Shown here: positions 1 to 6,751 of the stretch, piece after piece
Layout of the letters: every line of letters starts with the position of its first letter
Numbering within the stretch: position 1 is the first letter of the stretch
Notes under the pieces: model-generated
What the model was told of the DNA's origin: nothing
What the model saw: only the letters and a program-made list of their open reading frames with translations
The model's database searches: none
DNA from: an uncultured Thermoanaerobacteraceae bacterium
Lineage (GTDB): Bacteria; Bacillota; DSM-12270; Thermacetogeniales; Thermacetogeniaceae
Direction: 5' to 3'
Length of the DNA stretch: 6,751 nt
Assembly: GCA_937914965.1 (NCBI GenBank)
Contig: CALGIY010000173.1
Coordinates: forward strand, 1-6,751
Position numbers and translations under genes: made by a program

Positions 1-2
1 GT

Positions 3-431
3 GCTGTGGTGAAAAACATTGAAAGTTTTATTTTTGCGGAGGAACTGGAATATGTCACCCCGTTTTTTACTGCCCGGCAGCCCTTTGAAGATACAATGGT
101 CAAGCTTATTGGAAAAAGCCGCATCTGGGGAAAGGGAACAAATATCGGAACCGCAATTTCTACGATGCGTGAGAAATACCCCCTGCTTCTGACATCAAAT
201 ACAGTTGTGATTATTGTCAGCGATACCAAGACTCTAGAAATAGATATGGCAGGGGATGAGATTAGCAAACTTAAAGGGCTGGTCAAGGATATACTTTGGC
301 TGAACACAATCCCCCAGGATGAATGGAAGGACCTGATGTCTGTTCAGCTCTTCAAGCGTCATTCCCAGATGTATGAGTGCTATACCCTGGCACATCTAGA
401 AAGAATTATCAGAAAACAATTTCTCAGTTGA
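3..431 (+). CDS. CoxE-like VWA domain protein, C-terminal part (5' end outside window)
   Basis: This is the C-terminal 142 residues of a VWA protein of the CoxE-like family. The frame is open to the left edge, so the GTG codons at 6 and 9 are probably internal codons and not starts. The visible part covers the second half of the VWA fold. A beta-strand segment SFIF is followed by WGKGTNIG (nt 126-149), whose Thr at 138-140 fits the third metal-ion-dependent adhesion site (MIDAS) position. Next comes the hydrophobic strand TVVIIVSD, whose Asp at 222-224 fits the later MIDAS Asp, then the family-like ILWLNTIPQDEW segment. The C-terminus, around ECYTLAHLERI, also looks like CoxE proteins. The N-terminal helical region and the DxSxS motif lie upstream of the window. 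Proteins of this type usually work with a MoxR-type AAA+ ATPase as a cytoplasmic chaperone or remodelling pair. No partner is visible on this side. The methyltransferase start lies 14 nt after the stop, which suggests co-transcription. The family call is firm; the specific role is unknown. Confidence 0.82.
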   Translation, partial: AVVKNIESFIFAEELEYVTPFFTARQPFEDTMVKLIGKSRIWGKGTNIGTAISTMREKYPLLLTSNTVVIIVSDTKTLEIDMAGDEISKLKGLVKDILWLNTIPQDEWKDLMSVQLFKRHSQMYECYTLAHLERIIRKQFLS

Positions 432-445
432 TCAAGCAGGTGACG

Positions 446-1210
446 ATGGTGGAACAAAACCTTAGTTATGAAAAGTTGGCCTCGTTTTATGACCTTCTCA
501 TGCAGGGAATTGACTACGAGGCCTGGGTCAGTTATGTGGAAGCAGTAGTGGCTCATTTTGAGGGAAAAATATCCTCGATAGCGGATCTTGCCTGTGGGAC
601 AGGAAACTCGACTTTTTCCTGGGCGGAGGGTGATTATACCACCTTTGGTGTTGATTTATCTGCGGAGATGCTTGCTATCGCTAGGCGCAAAGCAGCTGAC
701 CGGGGGTGTAAGATTACATTCCTGGAGCAGGACCTGCGCTCCCTAGAACTCCCGGAAAAAGTGGATCTGGCTGTGTGTTTCCAGGACGGCTTGAACTACA
801 TCTTGGACCCCAGGGAACTGGCTGCGGCCTTTCAATCTGTCTTCGAAAACCTCAACAATGGAGGTTTTTTCATCTTCGATCTTAATTATCTGCCGCGGCT
901 GTTACCAGAAAATGAAGAAATTTATAAAGCTGACGAAGACCAGTTTTCCCTGGCCTGGCGCACCAAGTATCTGGAAAAAGAACAGTTGTGGGAGATTGTG
1001 ATTTCCGGAACGTTAAAAGGAGATGGGGAAGAAGACCATTTTTGTGAGACCCACAGGGAAAAAATATATGATTCTGCTGAGGTGTGGTCACTGTTGATTG
1101 ACCATGGGTTTACGGTGTTGGGGACCTATCAGGCTTTTAGCTTTTCCCCACCACATGAACGCGCACCTCGCCTTGTTTATGCAGCACAAAAAACTGTACC
1201 AGGGAAGTGA
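446..1210 (+). CDS. Class I SAM-dependent methyltransferase, YqeM-like
   Basis: This is a 254-residue cytoplasmic methyltransferase with a Rossmann-type SAM-binding domain. Motif I is DLACGTG at residues 47-53. The acidic residue ending strand 2 is Asp70 in FGVDLSAEML. A motif around residues 94-96 (EQDL) probably contacts the adenine, and the strand LAVCFQDGLNYI at 108-119 corresponds to motif IV. A variable segment at about 150-205 probably forms the substrate lid. The N-terminus (YEKLASFYDLLMQGIDYEAW) resembles Firmicutes proteins of the B. subtilis YqeM type, whose substrate I do not know. I chose the ATG at 446 because family members begin close to this point and AGGTGA (438-443) precedes it, although the spacing is short. 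The frame stays open upstream to an ATG at 377, but that would overlap the VWA gene by 55 nt. It sits 14 nt after the VWA gene and 9 nt before cobU. It is not a recognisable corrin-ring methyltransferase, so a role in cobalamin synthesis is not implied by sequence. Confidence 0.85.
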   Translation: MVEQNLSYEKLASFYDLLMQGIDYEAWVSYVEAVVAHFEGKISSIADLACGTGNSTFSWAEGDYTTFGVDLSAEMLAIARRKAADRGCKITFLEQDLRSLELPEKVDLAVCFQDGLNYILDPRELAAAFQSVFENLNNGGFFIFDLNYLPRLLPENEEIYKADEDQFSLAWRTKYLEKEQLWEIVISGTLKGDGEEDHFCETHREKIYDSAEVWSLLIDHGFTVLGTYQAFSFSPPHERAPRLVYAAQKTVPGK

Positions 1211-1219
1211 GATTGTAGT

Positions 1220-1798
1220 ATGAAACGCGGTAAATTTTATTTTATCACAGGCGGCGCTAGGAGCGGGAAGAGCAGTTTTGCTGAAAAATTAGCTGTACAA
1301 TTAAAAAAAAGGGTAACCTATATCGCTACAGCGGAGGCGCTTGACGGTGAGATGGCTGATCGAATCAGGAAGCACAAGGAAAGACGCCCTGCTTCCTGGA
1401 CCACCATTGAGGAACCACACCGGGTGACAGCAGTGCTGGAAGAGGTTGGTCAGCAAGAAGGAGTAATACTGATCGATTGTCTTACCCTCTTGGTCACCAA
1501 TCTTCTTTTTTCATCTACTACTTCAGAACAAAAAGATGCGCAACAAAAAGAGCAGGACCTATTATCTGAAATTAGGCGCTTAGCCCAGGAAGCCCAGGAG
1601 TGCCAGGCAGATGTGATTATTGTCTCCAATGAAGTGGGTCTTGGATTGGTCCCAGAGTACCCGGATTCAAGGCTCTTTCGTGACCTGACTGGGTGGGCCA
1701 ACCAAATCATGGCACAAGAAGCAGATCATGCGTATTTTTTGGTCTCTGGAATGGCTCTTGATATTAAACAGCTGCAGATTGATCCTGAAAAGCTATAA
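1220..1798 (+). CDS. cobU: Bifunctional adenosylcobinamide kinase / adenosylcobinamide-phosphate guanylyltransferase
   Basis: CobU phosphorylates adenosylcobinamide and then transfers GMP to give adenosylcobinamide-GDP, the activated corrinoid used by CobS. The 192-residue length is normal for the family (about 180-190). The P-loop GGARSGKS is at residues 11-18. The segment YIATAEALDGEMADRIRKH (34-52) is typical, and His52 is the expected guanylylated histidine (His46 in Salmonella CobU). The downstream R-x3-W-x3-E-x-P pattern also fits. A Walker B-like strand ILIDCLTLLVTNLL is at 83-96. The conserved C-terminal block runs from VSNEVGLGLVPEYPDSRLFR (135-154) through to SGMALDIK. A short Gln/Lys/Glu-rich stretch at about 99-113 looks like a variable loop. 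The ATG at 1220 is preceded by a GGGAAGTGA-type ribosome site inside the end of the methyltransferase gene, so the two are probably translated from one message. All key motifs are intact, and cobS follows after 26 nt. Confidence 0.96.
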   Translation: MKRGKFYFITGGARSGKSSFAEKLAVQLKKRVTYIATAEALDGEMADRIRKHKERRPASWTTIEEPHRVTAVLEEVGQQEGVILIDCLTLLVTNLLFSSTTSEQKDAQQKEQDLLSEIRRLAQEAQECQADVIIVSNEVGLGLVPEYPDSRLFRDLTGWANQIMAQEADHAYFLVSGMALDIKQLQIDPEKL

Positions 1799-1824
1799 TT
1801 ATAACTAACTAAGAAGGGACATAA

Positions 1825-2556
1825 ATGAAATATTTCTTGTGTGCACTTACATTTTTAACACGTATACCAGTTGGTACTAATAATATCTATGAACAGGATG
1901 ATTTCCAGAAGAGTGTTTATTTTTTTCCCATTATCGGCTTGATTATTGGGGGGATCCTCGGGGGGAGTTATTATTTACTGGCCAAGATATTTCCTCAACC
2001 TGTAAGTGCAGCCTTACTGCTATTGATCTATGTATTTATTACAGGTGGCCTGCACCTGGACGGATTGACCGACACAGTTGACGGCATTTACGGCGGCAGG
2101 GACCGGGAAGATAGATTGAGAATTATGAGGGATACACATCCCGGGGCCTTTGGCGTGATTGCTGCTGTACTGGTTCTTTTACTTAAATACAGCCTTTATA
2201 CCCAGTTAGATCTTAAACTGCTTTTTTATCTGTTTGCTGCTCCTGTTCTGGGAAGGCAAGCAATGGTATGGCTGCAGATTATTTTTCCCTATGCTCGTAA
2301 AGAAGGCCTGGGCAAACTGTTCACTTCTTATGCTAACCTCCCGCTGTTTGCAGTGACAACCGGAATAACTCTTGTGATTCTTATTTCTCTGTTGAAAGTA
2401 GCGGGATTATATCTTTTCTTATTGACAGGAATCTTCAGTTTACTTCTGGCCTGGTATTTTTCACGGATGTTAGGTGGACTTACTGGAGATACCTATGGCG
2501 CTTCCTGTGAACTAACAGAGATCTTCGCTCTTCTTATAGCACTACTTCTCGTATAA
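1825..2556 (+). CDS. cobS: Adenosylcobinamide-GDP ribazoletransferase (cobalamin synthase)
   Basis: CobS is the integral membrane enzyme that condenses adenosylcobinamide-GDP with alpha-ribazole (or its 5'-phosphate) to give adenosylcobalamin (or its phosphate), releasing GMP. The product has 243 residues, the usual family length. The N-terminus (FLTRIPVG at 10-17) and the FFPIIGLIIGG segment (33-43) are typical. The acidic metal-binding signature GGLHLDGLTDTVDG is at 74-87 and is followed by GGRDREDRLRIMRDTHPGAFG (90-110). The conserved late motif GGLTGDTYGASCELTE is at 217-232. Hydrophobic segments at about 33-54, 60-75, 109-125, 131-150, 173-192 and 195-212, plus the hydrophobic tail, indicate a polytopic membrane protein. 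The ATG at 1825 follows AAGAAGGGA (1811-1819) at suitable spacing. Its substrates come from the products of the flanking genes cobU and cobC, so the three form a functional unit. Confidence 0.96.
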   Translation: MKYFLCALTFLTRIPVGTNNIYEQDDFQKSVYFFPIIGLIIGGILGGSYYLLAKIFPQPVSAALLLLIYVFITGGLHLDGLTDTVDGIYGGRDREDRLRIMRDTHPGAFGVIAAVLVLLLKYSLYTQLDLKLLFYLFAAPVLGRQAMVWLQIIFPYARKEGLGKLFTSYANLPLFAVTTGITLVILISLLKVAGLYLFLLTGIFSLLLAWYFSRMLGGLTGDTYGASCELTEIFALLIALLLV

Positions 2557-2570
2557 TAATCTTATTATTA
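2554..2570. repeat. A/T-only inverted repeat at the end of cobS
   Basis: TAATAATCTTATTATTA forms perfect 7-bp arms around a CTT centre and begins on the cobS stop codon. With only A-U pairs the RNA hairpin would be weak, and it is not followed by a T-run right after the stem, so I do not call it a terminator. It may only reflect the low GC content of the short gap before cobC. Confidence 0.4.
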
Positions 2571-2579
2571 CCATCAAAC

Positions 2580-2586
2580 AGGAGGT
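2580..2586 (+). promoter_or_regulatory. Ribosome binding site deciding the TTG start of cobC
   Basis: AGGAGGT is a near-perfect Shine-Dalgarno sequence and ends 7 nt before the TTG at 2594. No ATG or GTG lies in frame between it and the conserved VRHGE motif, so it fixes the non-ATG start. Confidence 0.85.
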
Positions 2587-2593
2587 TTTTTGG

Positions 2594-3205
2594 TTGACCA
2601 GAGTACTTCTTGTACGCCACGGCGAAACTGTCTGGAATCATGTTTCCCGTTACCAGGGGCATACAGACATCGAACTCAGCGAGACCGGCAGGGAACAGGC
2701 CAGGCTGTTATCAAAAAAGATGGCTTCAGAAAAAGTGGATGCCGTTTATTCCAGTGACTTGAAGCGGGCCTATGAAACTGCATCGATCTTGGCTGCTCCC
2801 CATCATCTGCAGGTGCAGACGACAAAAAACTTGCGGGAGATTAACTTTGGTGCCTGGGAAGGATTAACATATCAAGAGATTATGGACAAGTACCACGACC
2901 TGGCAGCAAAATGGTACAAGTATCCTGCCCAAGTACGGATCCCCAGTGGTGAAACATTTGCTGAGTTGAAAGAAAGGTCATATCATGCCATTCTGGAACT
3001 AGCGCAGCGACACGATCCGGGGTCGATCATAGTGGTTGCCCACGGCGGCGCTATTAGGGCGATTATCTGTGGCCTTTTAGATATCGATCTAAATTACACT
3101 TTTCGTATTCGCCAAGACAATACTGCCCTCAATATCATTGAATATTACCCAGGGAACCCTGTTCTTTCGTTGTTGAATGACACCAGTCATTTGCAGGGGT
3201 ATTAA
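2594..3205 (+). CDS. cobC: Alpha-ribazole phosphatase, histidine phosphatase family
   Basis: This is a 203-residue histidine phosphatase of the phosphoglycerate mutase-like superfamily. The phosphorylated His9 is in LLVRHGET (5-12). Further active-site residues are Arg58 in SSDLKRAYETA (53-63), Glu82 in REINFGAWEG (81-90), and His150 in VVAHGGAIR (147-155). The sequence REINFGAWEGLTYQEI is typical of the CobC/GpmB-like branch. Sequence alone does not fully separate CobC from other small phosphatases of this superfamily. Its position directly behind cobU and cobS makes alpha-ribazole-5'-phosphate (or adenosylcobalamin-5'-phosphate) the likely substrate. Translation starts at TTG 2594, supported by AGGAGGT seven bases upstream and by the family N-terminus beginning only a few residues before RHGE. 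It is the last gene before a 71-nt gap with a promoter candidate and is therefore probably the end of the cobalamin block. Confidence 0.9.
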   Translation: MTRVLLVRHGETVWNHVSRYQGHTDIELSETGREQARLLSKKMASEKVDAVYSSDLKRAYETASILAAPHHLQVQTTKNLREINFGAWEGLTYQEIMDKYHDLAAKWYKYPAQVRIPSGETFAELKERSYHAILELAQRHDPGSIIVVAHGGAIRAIICGLLDIDLNYTFRIRQDNTALNIIEYYPGNPVLSLLNDTSHLQGY

Positions 3206-3209
3206 ATTA

Positions 3210-3238
3210 TTGTTTACCTAGGGTAAAGATGCTAAAAT
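3210..3238 (+). promoter_or_regulatory. Candidate sigma-A promoter for guaB
   Basis: A partial -35 box TTGTTT (3210-3215) is separated by exactly 17 nt from TAAAAT (3233-3238), a 5 of 6 match to TATAAT. TGC immediately upstream gives an extended -10, which can compensate for a weak -35. A start about seven bases downstream would leave a leader of about 30 nt before the guaB ATG. It lies in the largest intergenic gap of the window. Confidence 0.55.
3213..3227. promoter_or_regulatory. Palindromic operator candidate inside the guaB promoter
   Basis: TTTACCTAGGGTAAA has perfect 6-bp arms (TTTACC/GGTAAA) around a 3-nt centre. It overlaps the last three bases of the -35 candidate and fills most of the spacer before the -10. 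A dimeric regulator bound here would block RNA polymerase. It has no following T-run and a short stem, so a terminator is unlikely. I cannot match it to a named regulator. Confidence 0.45.
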
Positions 3239-3240
3239 GA

Positions 3241-4731
<1,491 letters not shown>

Positions 4732-4759
4732 TAGAGAATAACCGGAAAGAGGATGGGTT

Positions 4760-5629
4760 ATGTTTCAAACTGTAGATGATCTTCAAAATAGACTGGCTGA
4801 ATGTAATTACCTTACCGACCGGCATACGGCTACAGTGGTTTACCTGGCTATAAAGCTGCAAAAACCCTTGTTGGTGGAAGGACCTGCTGGTGTCGGGAAA
4901 ACAGAACTGGCTAAAGTGCTTGCTTCAGCTACAAACAGCAGATTAATTCGTCTCCAGTGTTATGAAGGACTAGATGAAGCCAAAGCCTTGTACGAATGGA
5001 ACTACCAGAAACAGCTTCTCTGCCTTCATATGAAGCAAACCCAGAGTAAATCCTGGCAGGAAGCCAAGTATGATATTTTTACCCCGGAGTTTCTCCAGTG
5101 CCGCCCACTGTTGGAGGCGCTGGAATCCGGGGAAAATACTGTATTACTTATTGATGAGGTCGATAAAAGCGATGAGGAGTTCGAAAGCTTCCTGCTGGAA
5201 ATTCTCTCAGATTACCAGGTTACCATTCCGGAGTTGGGAACTATCATGGCAAAACAGATCCCGCTGGTAGTGCTTACCAGTAACAGCTTCCGAGATTTCG
5301 GTGATGCTCTCAAAAGGAGATGCATCCATCTTTACCTCGACTATCCGACCTTTGAACGTGAATTGGAGATCGTTAACTTGAAAGTACCAGGGATCGGAAA
5401 AGCCTTAGCACAGCAGGTCGTTTGCTTTATCCAGTTGCTCCGCAAGCAGAACCTGAAAAAGGCCCCTAGTATTGCTGAAGCCATTGATTGGGGCCGGGCA
5501 CTTCTGGCCCTTGATATCCAACATATTGACACGGAAATAGTGCAGAACACCCTGAACATCCTTTTAAAGTACCAGTCAGATATCGAAAAGATCCTTCCCA
5601 AGATCTCCTCCTTACTTCCAGATGATTAG
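4760..5629 (+). CDS. MoxR-family AAA+ ATPase, CoxD-like
   Basis: This is a 289-residue AAA+ ATPase of the MoxR group. Walker A GPAGVGKT is at 41-48 and Walker B LLIDEVDK at 129-136 (Asp132, Glu133). Sensor 1 is Asn175 in VLTSN (171-175). The family signature DALKRRCIHLYLDYPTFERE (182-201) carries the probable arginine finger in KRR. A C-terminal helical lid with APSIAEAIDWGRALLAL (235-251) matches the sensor 2 region of CoxD-like members. No signal peptide or membrane segment is seen. MoxR ATPases generally act as oligomeric remodelling chaperones with a VWA protein encoded next door. In aerobic CO dehydrogenase clusters CoxD helps mature the metal site, but no CO dehydrogenase gene is present here. 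The ATG at 4760 follows AAGAGG (4747-4752). The stop overlaps the ribosome site of the downstream VWA gene, so the two are almost certainly co-translated partners. The client protein is unknown. Confidence 0.92.
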   Translation: MFQTVDDLQNRLAECNYLTDRHTATVVYLAIKLQKPLLVEGPAGVGKTELAKVLASATNSRLIRLQCYEGLDEAKALYEWNYQKQLLCLHMKQTQSKSWQEAKYDIFTPEFLQCRPLLEALESGENTVLLIDEVDKSDEEFESFLLEILSDYQVTIPELGTIMAKQIPLVVLTSNSFRDFGDALKRRCIHLYLDYPTFERELEIVNLKVPGIGKALAQQVVCFIQLLRKQNLKKAPSIAEAIDWGRALLALDIQHIDTEIVQNTLNILLKYQSDIEKILPKISSLLPDD

Positions 5630-5635
5630 GAGGGG
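5628..5635 (+). promoter_or_regulatory. Ribosome binding site deciding the TTG start of the second VWA gene
   Basis: AGGAGGGG overlaps the moxR stop codon and ends 6 nt before the TTG at 5642. The overlap suggests translational coupling. It supports the TTG start because an in-frame TAG lies at 5627-5629 and no ATG or GTG follows near the family N-terminus. Confidence 0.8.
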
Positions 5636-5641
5636 AAAGCT

Positions 5642-6751
5642 TTGCTTGAGGAAAGAATTTTGGAATTCAGCAGGCTTCTGCGTCAAGGCGGTATCAATGT
5701 TTCGCTCACCCAAATTACCGCGGCTTTAGAGTCCGTTGCTTTAATAGGCCTGACTCGGGATGATTTCCACTCCGCTCTTCTCTCCACACTGGTTACAGAT
5801 CAGATGGACCAACCCCTTTTCGACAAATTGTTTCGTTTGTATTTTTTAATTCTCTCCAAAAGACACCAGCAAGTGCATGCCCAAAATTCTGGTGAGGTGG
5901 ATGAGGTGTATACTTCCCCTAAACTGGTCCAGAGCATCGATGGTAAAGGGATAGGAAGAGGTGGAGGAGCTACCCCTTACATCCTGCTGGTAAAGGCGGT
6001 CAGGGAATCTAATTATCCCCTGCTGCGGCGCCTGGGGGAGATGGCAGTCACTAATTTAATCCCCCTTGAACAGGATGCAGTAAAGGACCTGGACAATCTT
6101 GTAGATCAGGCGAAAGTAAGTCTCGGATGGTACCAGGCAGTCAACACATTAGAAAGGCTTAGGCTTCAAGAAAGGGTCAGTGAAGGCTCTTATTCCAGGT
6201 GGATGGACAACATATCATTTCTGGAAGGATATATCGAATCCCTGCTAGAGGACCTTTTGGTGAAAGCTTATGGTATTGATGTCCTGGAGGAACTAGCAGT
6301 TGCTGCGAATCTCAGGGAAAGGGAGTTCTATCAACTGGACAAAATAGAAGTCCAGGAGATACGGAAGCGGATTACCAAGTTGGCTCGTAAACTGGCTACC
6401 AAATATGCCCGGCGCTACCGCAGGGCAAAGCATGGTAAAATCGATCTGCGGAGAACGGTCAAAGAGGCCATGGTGACCGGAGGAACTCCTGTGCGTCTGA
6501 AGTACAGGAAACGGGTGATTAGCAAACCAGAACTGGTCTTATTGTGTGATGTTTCTGGTTCAGTAGCGTTATTCAGTGGTTTTATGTTGCAGCTGGTTTA
6601 TACAATTCAGAAAAGGTTCAGTCAGGTTAGATCCTTTCTCTTTGTTAACACCATCGATGAGGTTACTGAATACTTTAAAAATAATGATATTGAAGAAGCA
6701 TTAGAACAATCTTTTGCCAAAGCAAGGTATGCTATGAGCCCATTTTCTAAT
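5642..6751 (+). CDS. CoxE-like VWA domain protein (3' end outside window)
   Basis: Hand translation from TTG 5642 gives 370 codons open to the right edge. The N-terminal part is a helical CoxE-type region (EFSRLLRQGGINVSLTQITAAL), followed by a Gly-rich linker GKGIGRGGGA at 101-110 and a further helical region with many charged residues. A basic stretch ends in GKIDLRRTVKEAMVTGGTP at 265-283, which is diagnostic for CoxE-like proteins. The VWA domain starts with LVLLCDVSGS, whose MIDAS DxSxS is Asp303, Ser305 and Ser307. The window ends at SPFSN, around the third MIDAS position, so about 95-100 residues are probably missing if the length resembles the other VWA gene. It starts 12 nt after moxR and is expected to be the partner of that ATPase, in the cytoplasm, acting on an unidentified client. 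No signal peptide or membrane anchor is visible. It is a divergent paralogue of the VWA fragment at the left edge. Confidence 0.88.
   Translation, partial: MLEERILEFSRLLRQGGINVSLTQITAALESVALIGLTRDDFHSALLSTLVTDQMDQPLFDKLFRLYFLILSKRHQQVHAQNSGEVDEVYTSPKLVQSIDGKGIGRGGGATPYILLVKAVRESNYPLLRRLGEMAVTNLIPLEQDAVKDLDNLVDQAKVSLGWYQAVNTLERLRLQERVSEGSYSRWMDNISFLEGYIESLLEDLLVKAYGIDVLEELAVAANLREREFYQLDKIEVQEIRKRITKLARKLATKYARRYRRAKHGKIDLRRTVKEAMVTGGTPVRLKYRKRVISKPELVLLCDVSGSVALFSGFMLQLVYTIQKRFSQVRSFLFVNTIDEVTEYFKNNDIEEALEQSFAKARYAMSPFSN

Noticed and set aside
377..445. Longer N-terminus for the methyltransferase beginning at ATG 377
   Set aside because: It would overlap the VWA gene by 55 nt and add residues unlike the family. 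ATG 446 has a ribosome site and starts near the conserved YEKLASFYD segment.
1794..1799. TATAAT at the end of cobU as a -10 for cobS
   Set aside because: No -35-like sequence lies at suitable distance, and there is no TG extension.
2552..2557. TATAAT at the end of cobS as a -10 for cobC
   Set aside because: The best upstream match (TTCTTA) is weak with a 15-nt spacer and no TG extension. A/T-rich sequence explains the motif.
4732..6751. Assigning the MoxR and VWA genes as coxD and coxE of a CO dehydrogenase cluster
   Set aside because: No CO dehydrogenase subunit is present. The similarity supports the family only, so no gene symbols were given.

Overview
The window is a densely packed, fully co-directional (+ strand) bacterial segment. 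Moderate GC content, strong AGGAGG-type ribosome binding sites, two TTG starts and protein sequences that read like anaerobic Firmicutes homologues suggest a member of the Clostridia. That is inference from style, not a database match. Intergenic gaps are 9 to 71 nt and no gene-free stretch exceeds 300 bases. I see no tRNA, rRNA, CRISPR array, insertion sequence or phage gene.

Left part (1-3205): the C-terminal part of a CoxE-like von Willebrand factor A (VWA) protein enters from the left edge. A class I SAM-dependent methyltransferase follows, then a three-gene block for assembly of the cobalamin nucleotide loop: cobU (kinase/guanylyltransferase), cobS (cobalamin synthase) and cobC (alpha-ribazole phosphatase). 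CobU converts adenosylcobinamide to its GDP derivative. CobC supplies alpha-ribazole, or dephosphorylates cobalamin phosphate. CobS joins the two halves in the membrane. No cobT-type gene and no cobalamin riboswitch lies in the window. Any leader of this operon must be to the left.

Junction (3206-3276): the 71-nt gap before guaB is the largest in the window. It holds the best promoter candidate: a partial -35, a 17-nt spacer and an extended -10. A perfect 6-bp-arm inverted repeat lies between the two boxes, as expected for an operator.

Right part (3277-6751): guaB encodes a full-length IMP dehydrogenase with its CBS pair. It is followed by a MoxR/CoxD-like AAA+ ATPase and, 12 nt later, a second CoxE-like VWA protein that runs off the right edge. 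This last gene begins at TTG, has no stop in the window, and was read by hand translation over 370 open codons. MoxR plus VWA pairs are generally chaperone-like systems that remodel or help insert cofactors into partner enzymes. The partner here is not visible.

The main point of interest is that two clearly different CoxE-like VWA proteins bracket a cobalamin/purine block, with one MoxR gene visible directly behind guaB. The metabolic genes themselves look ordinary and intact.
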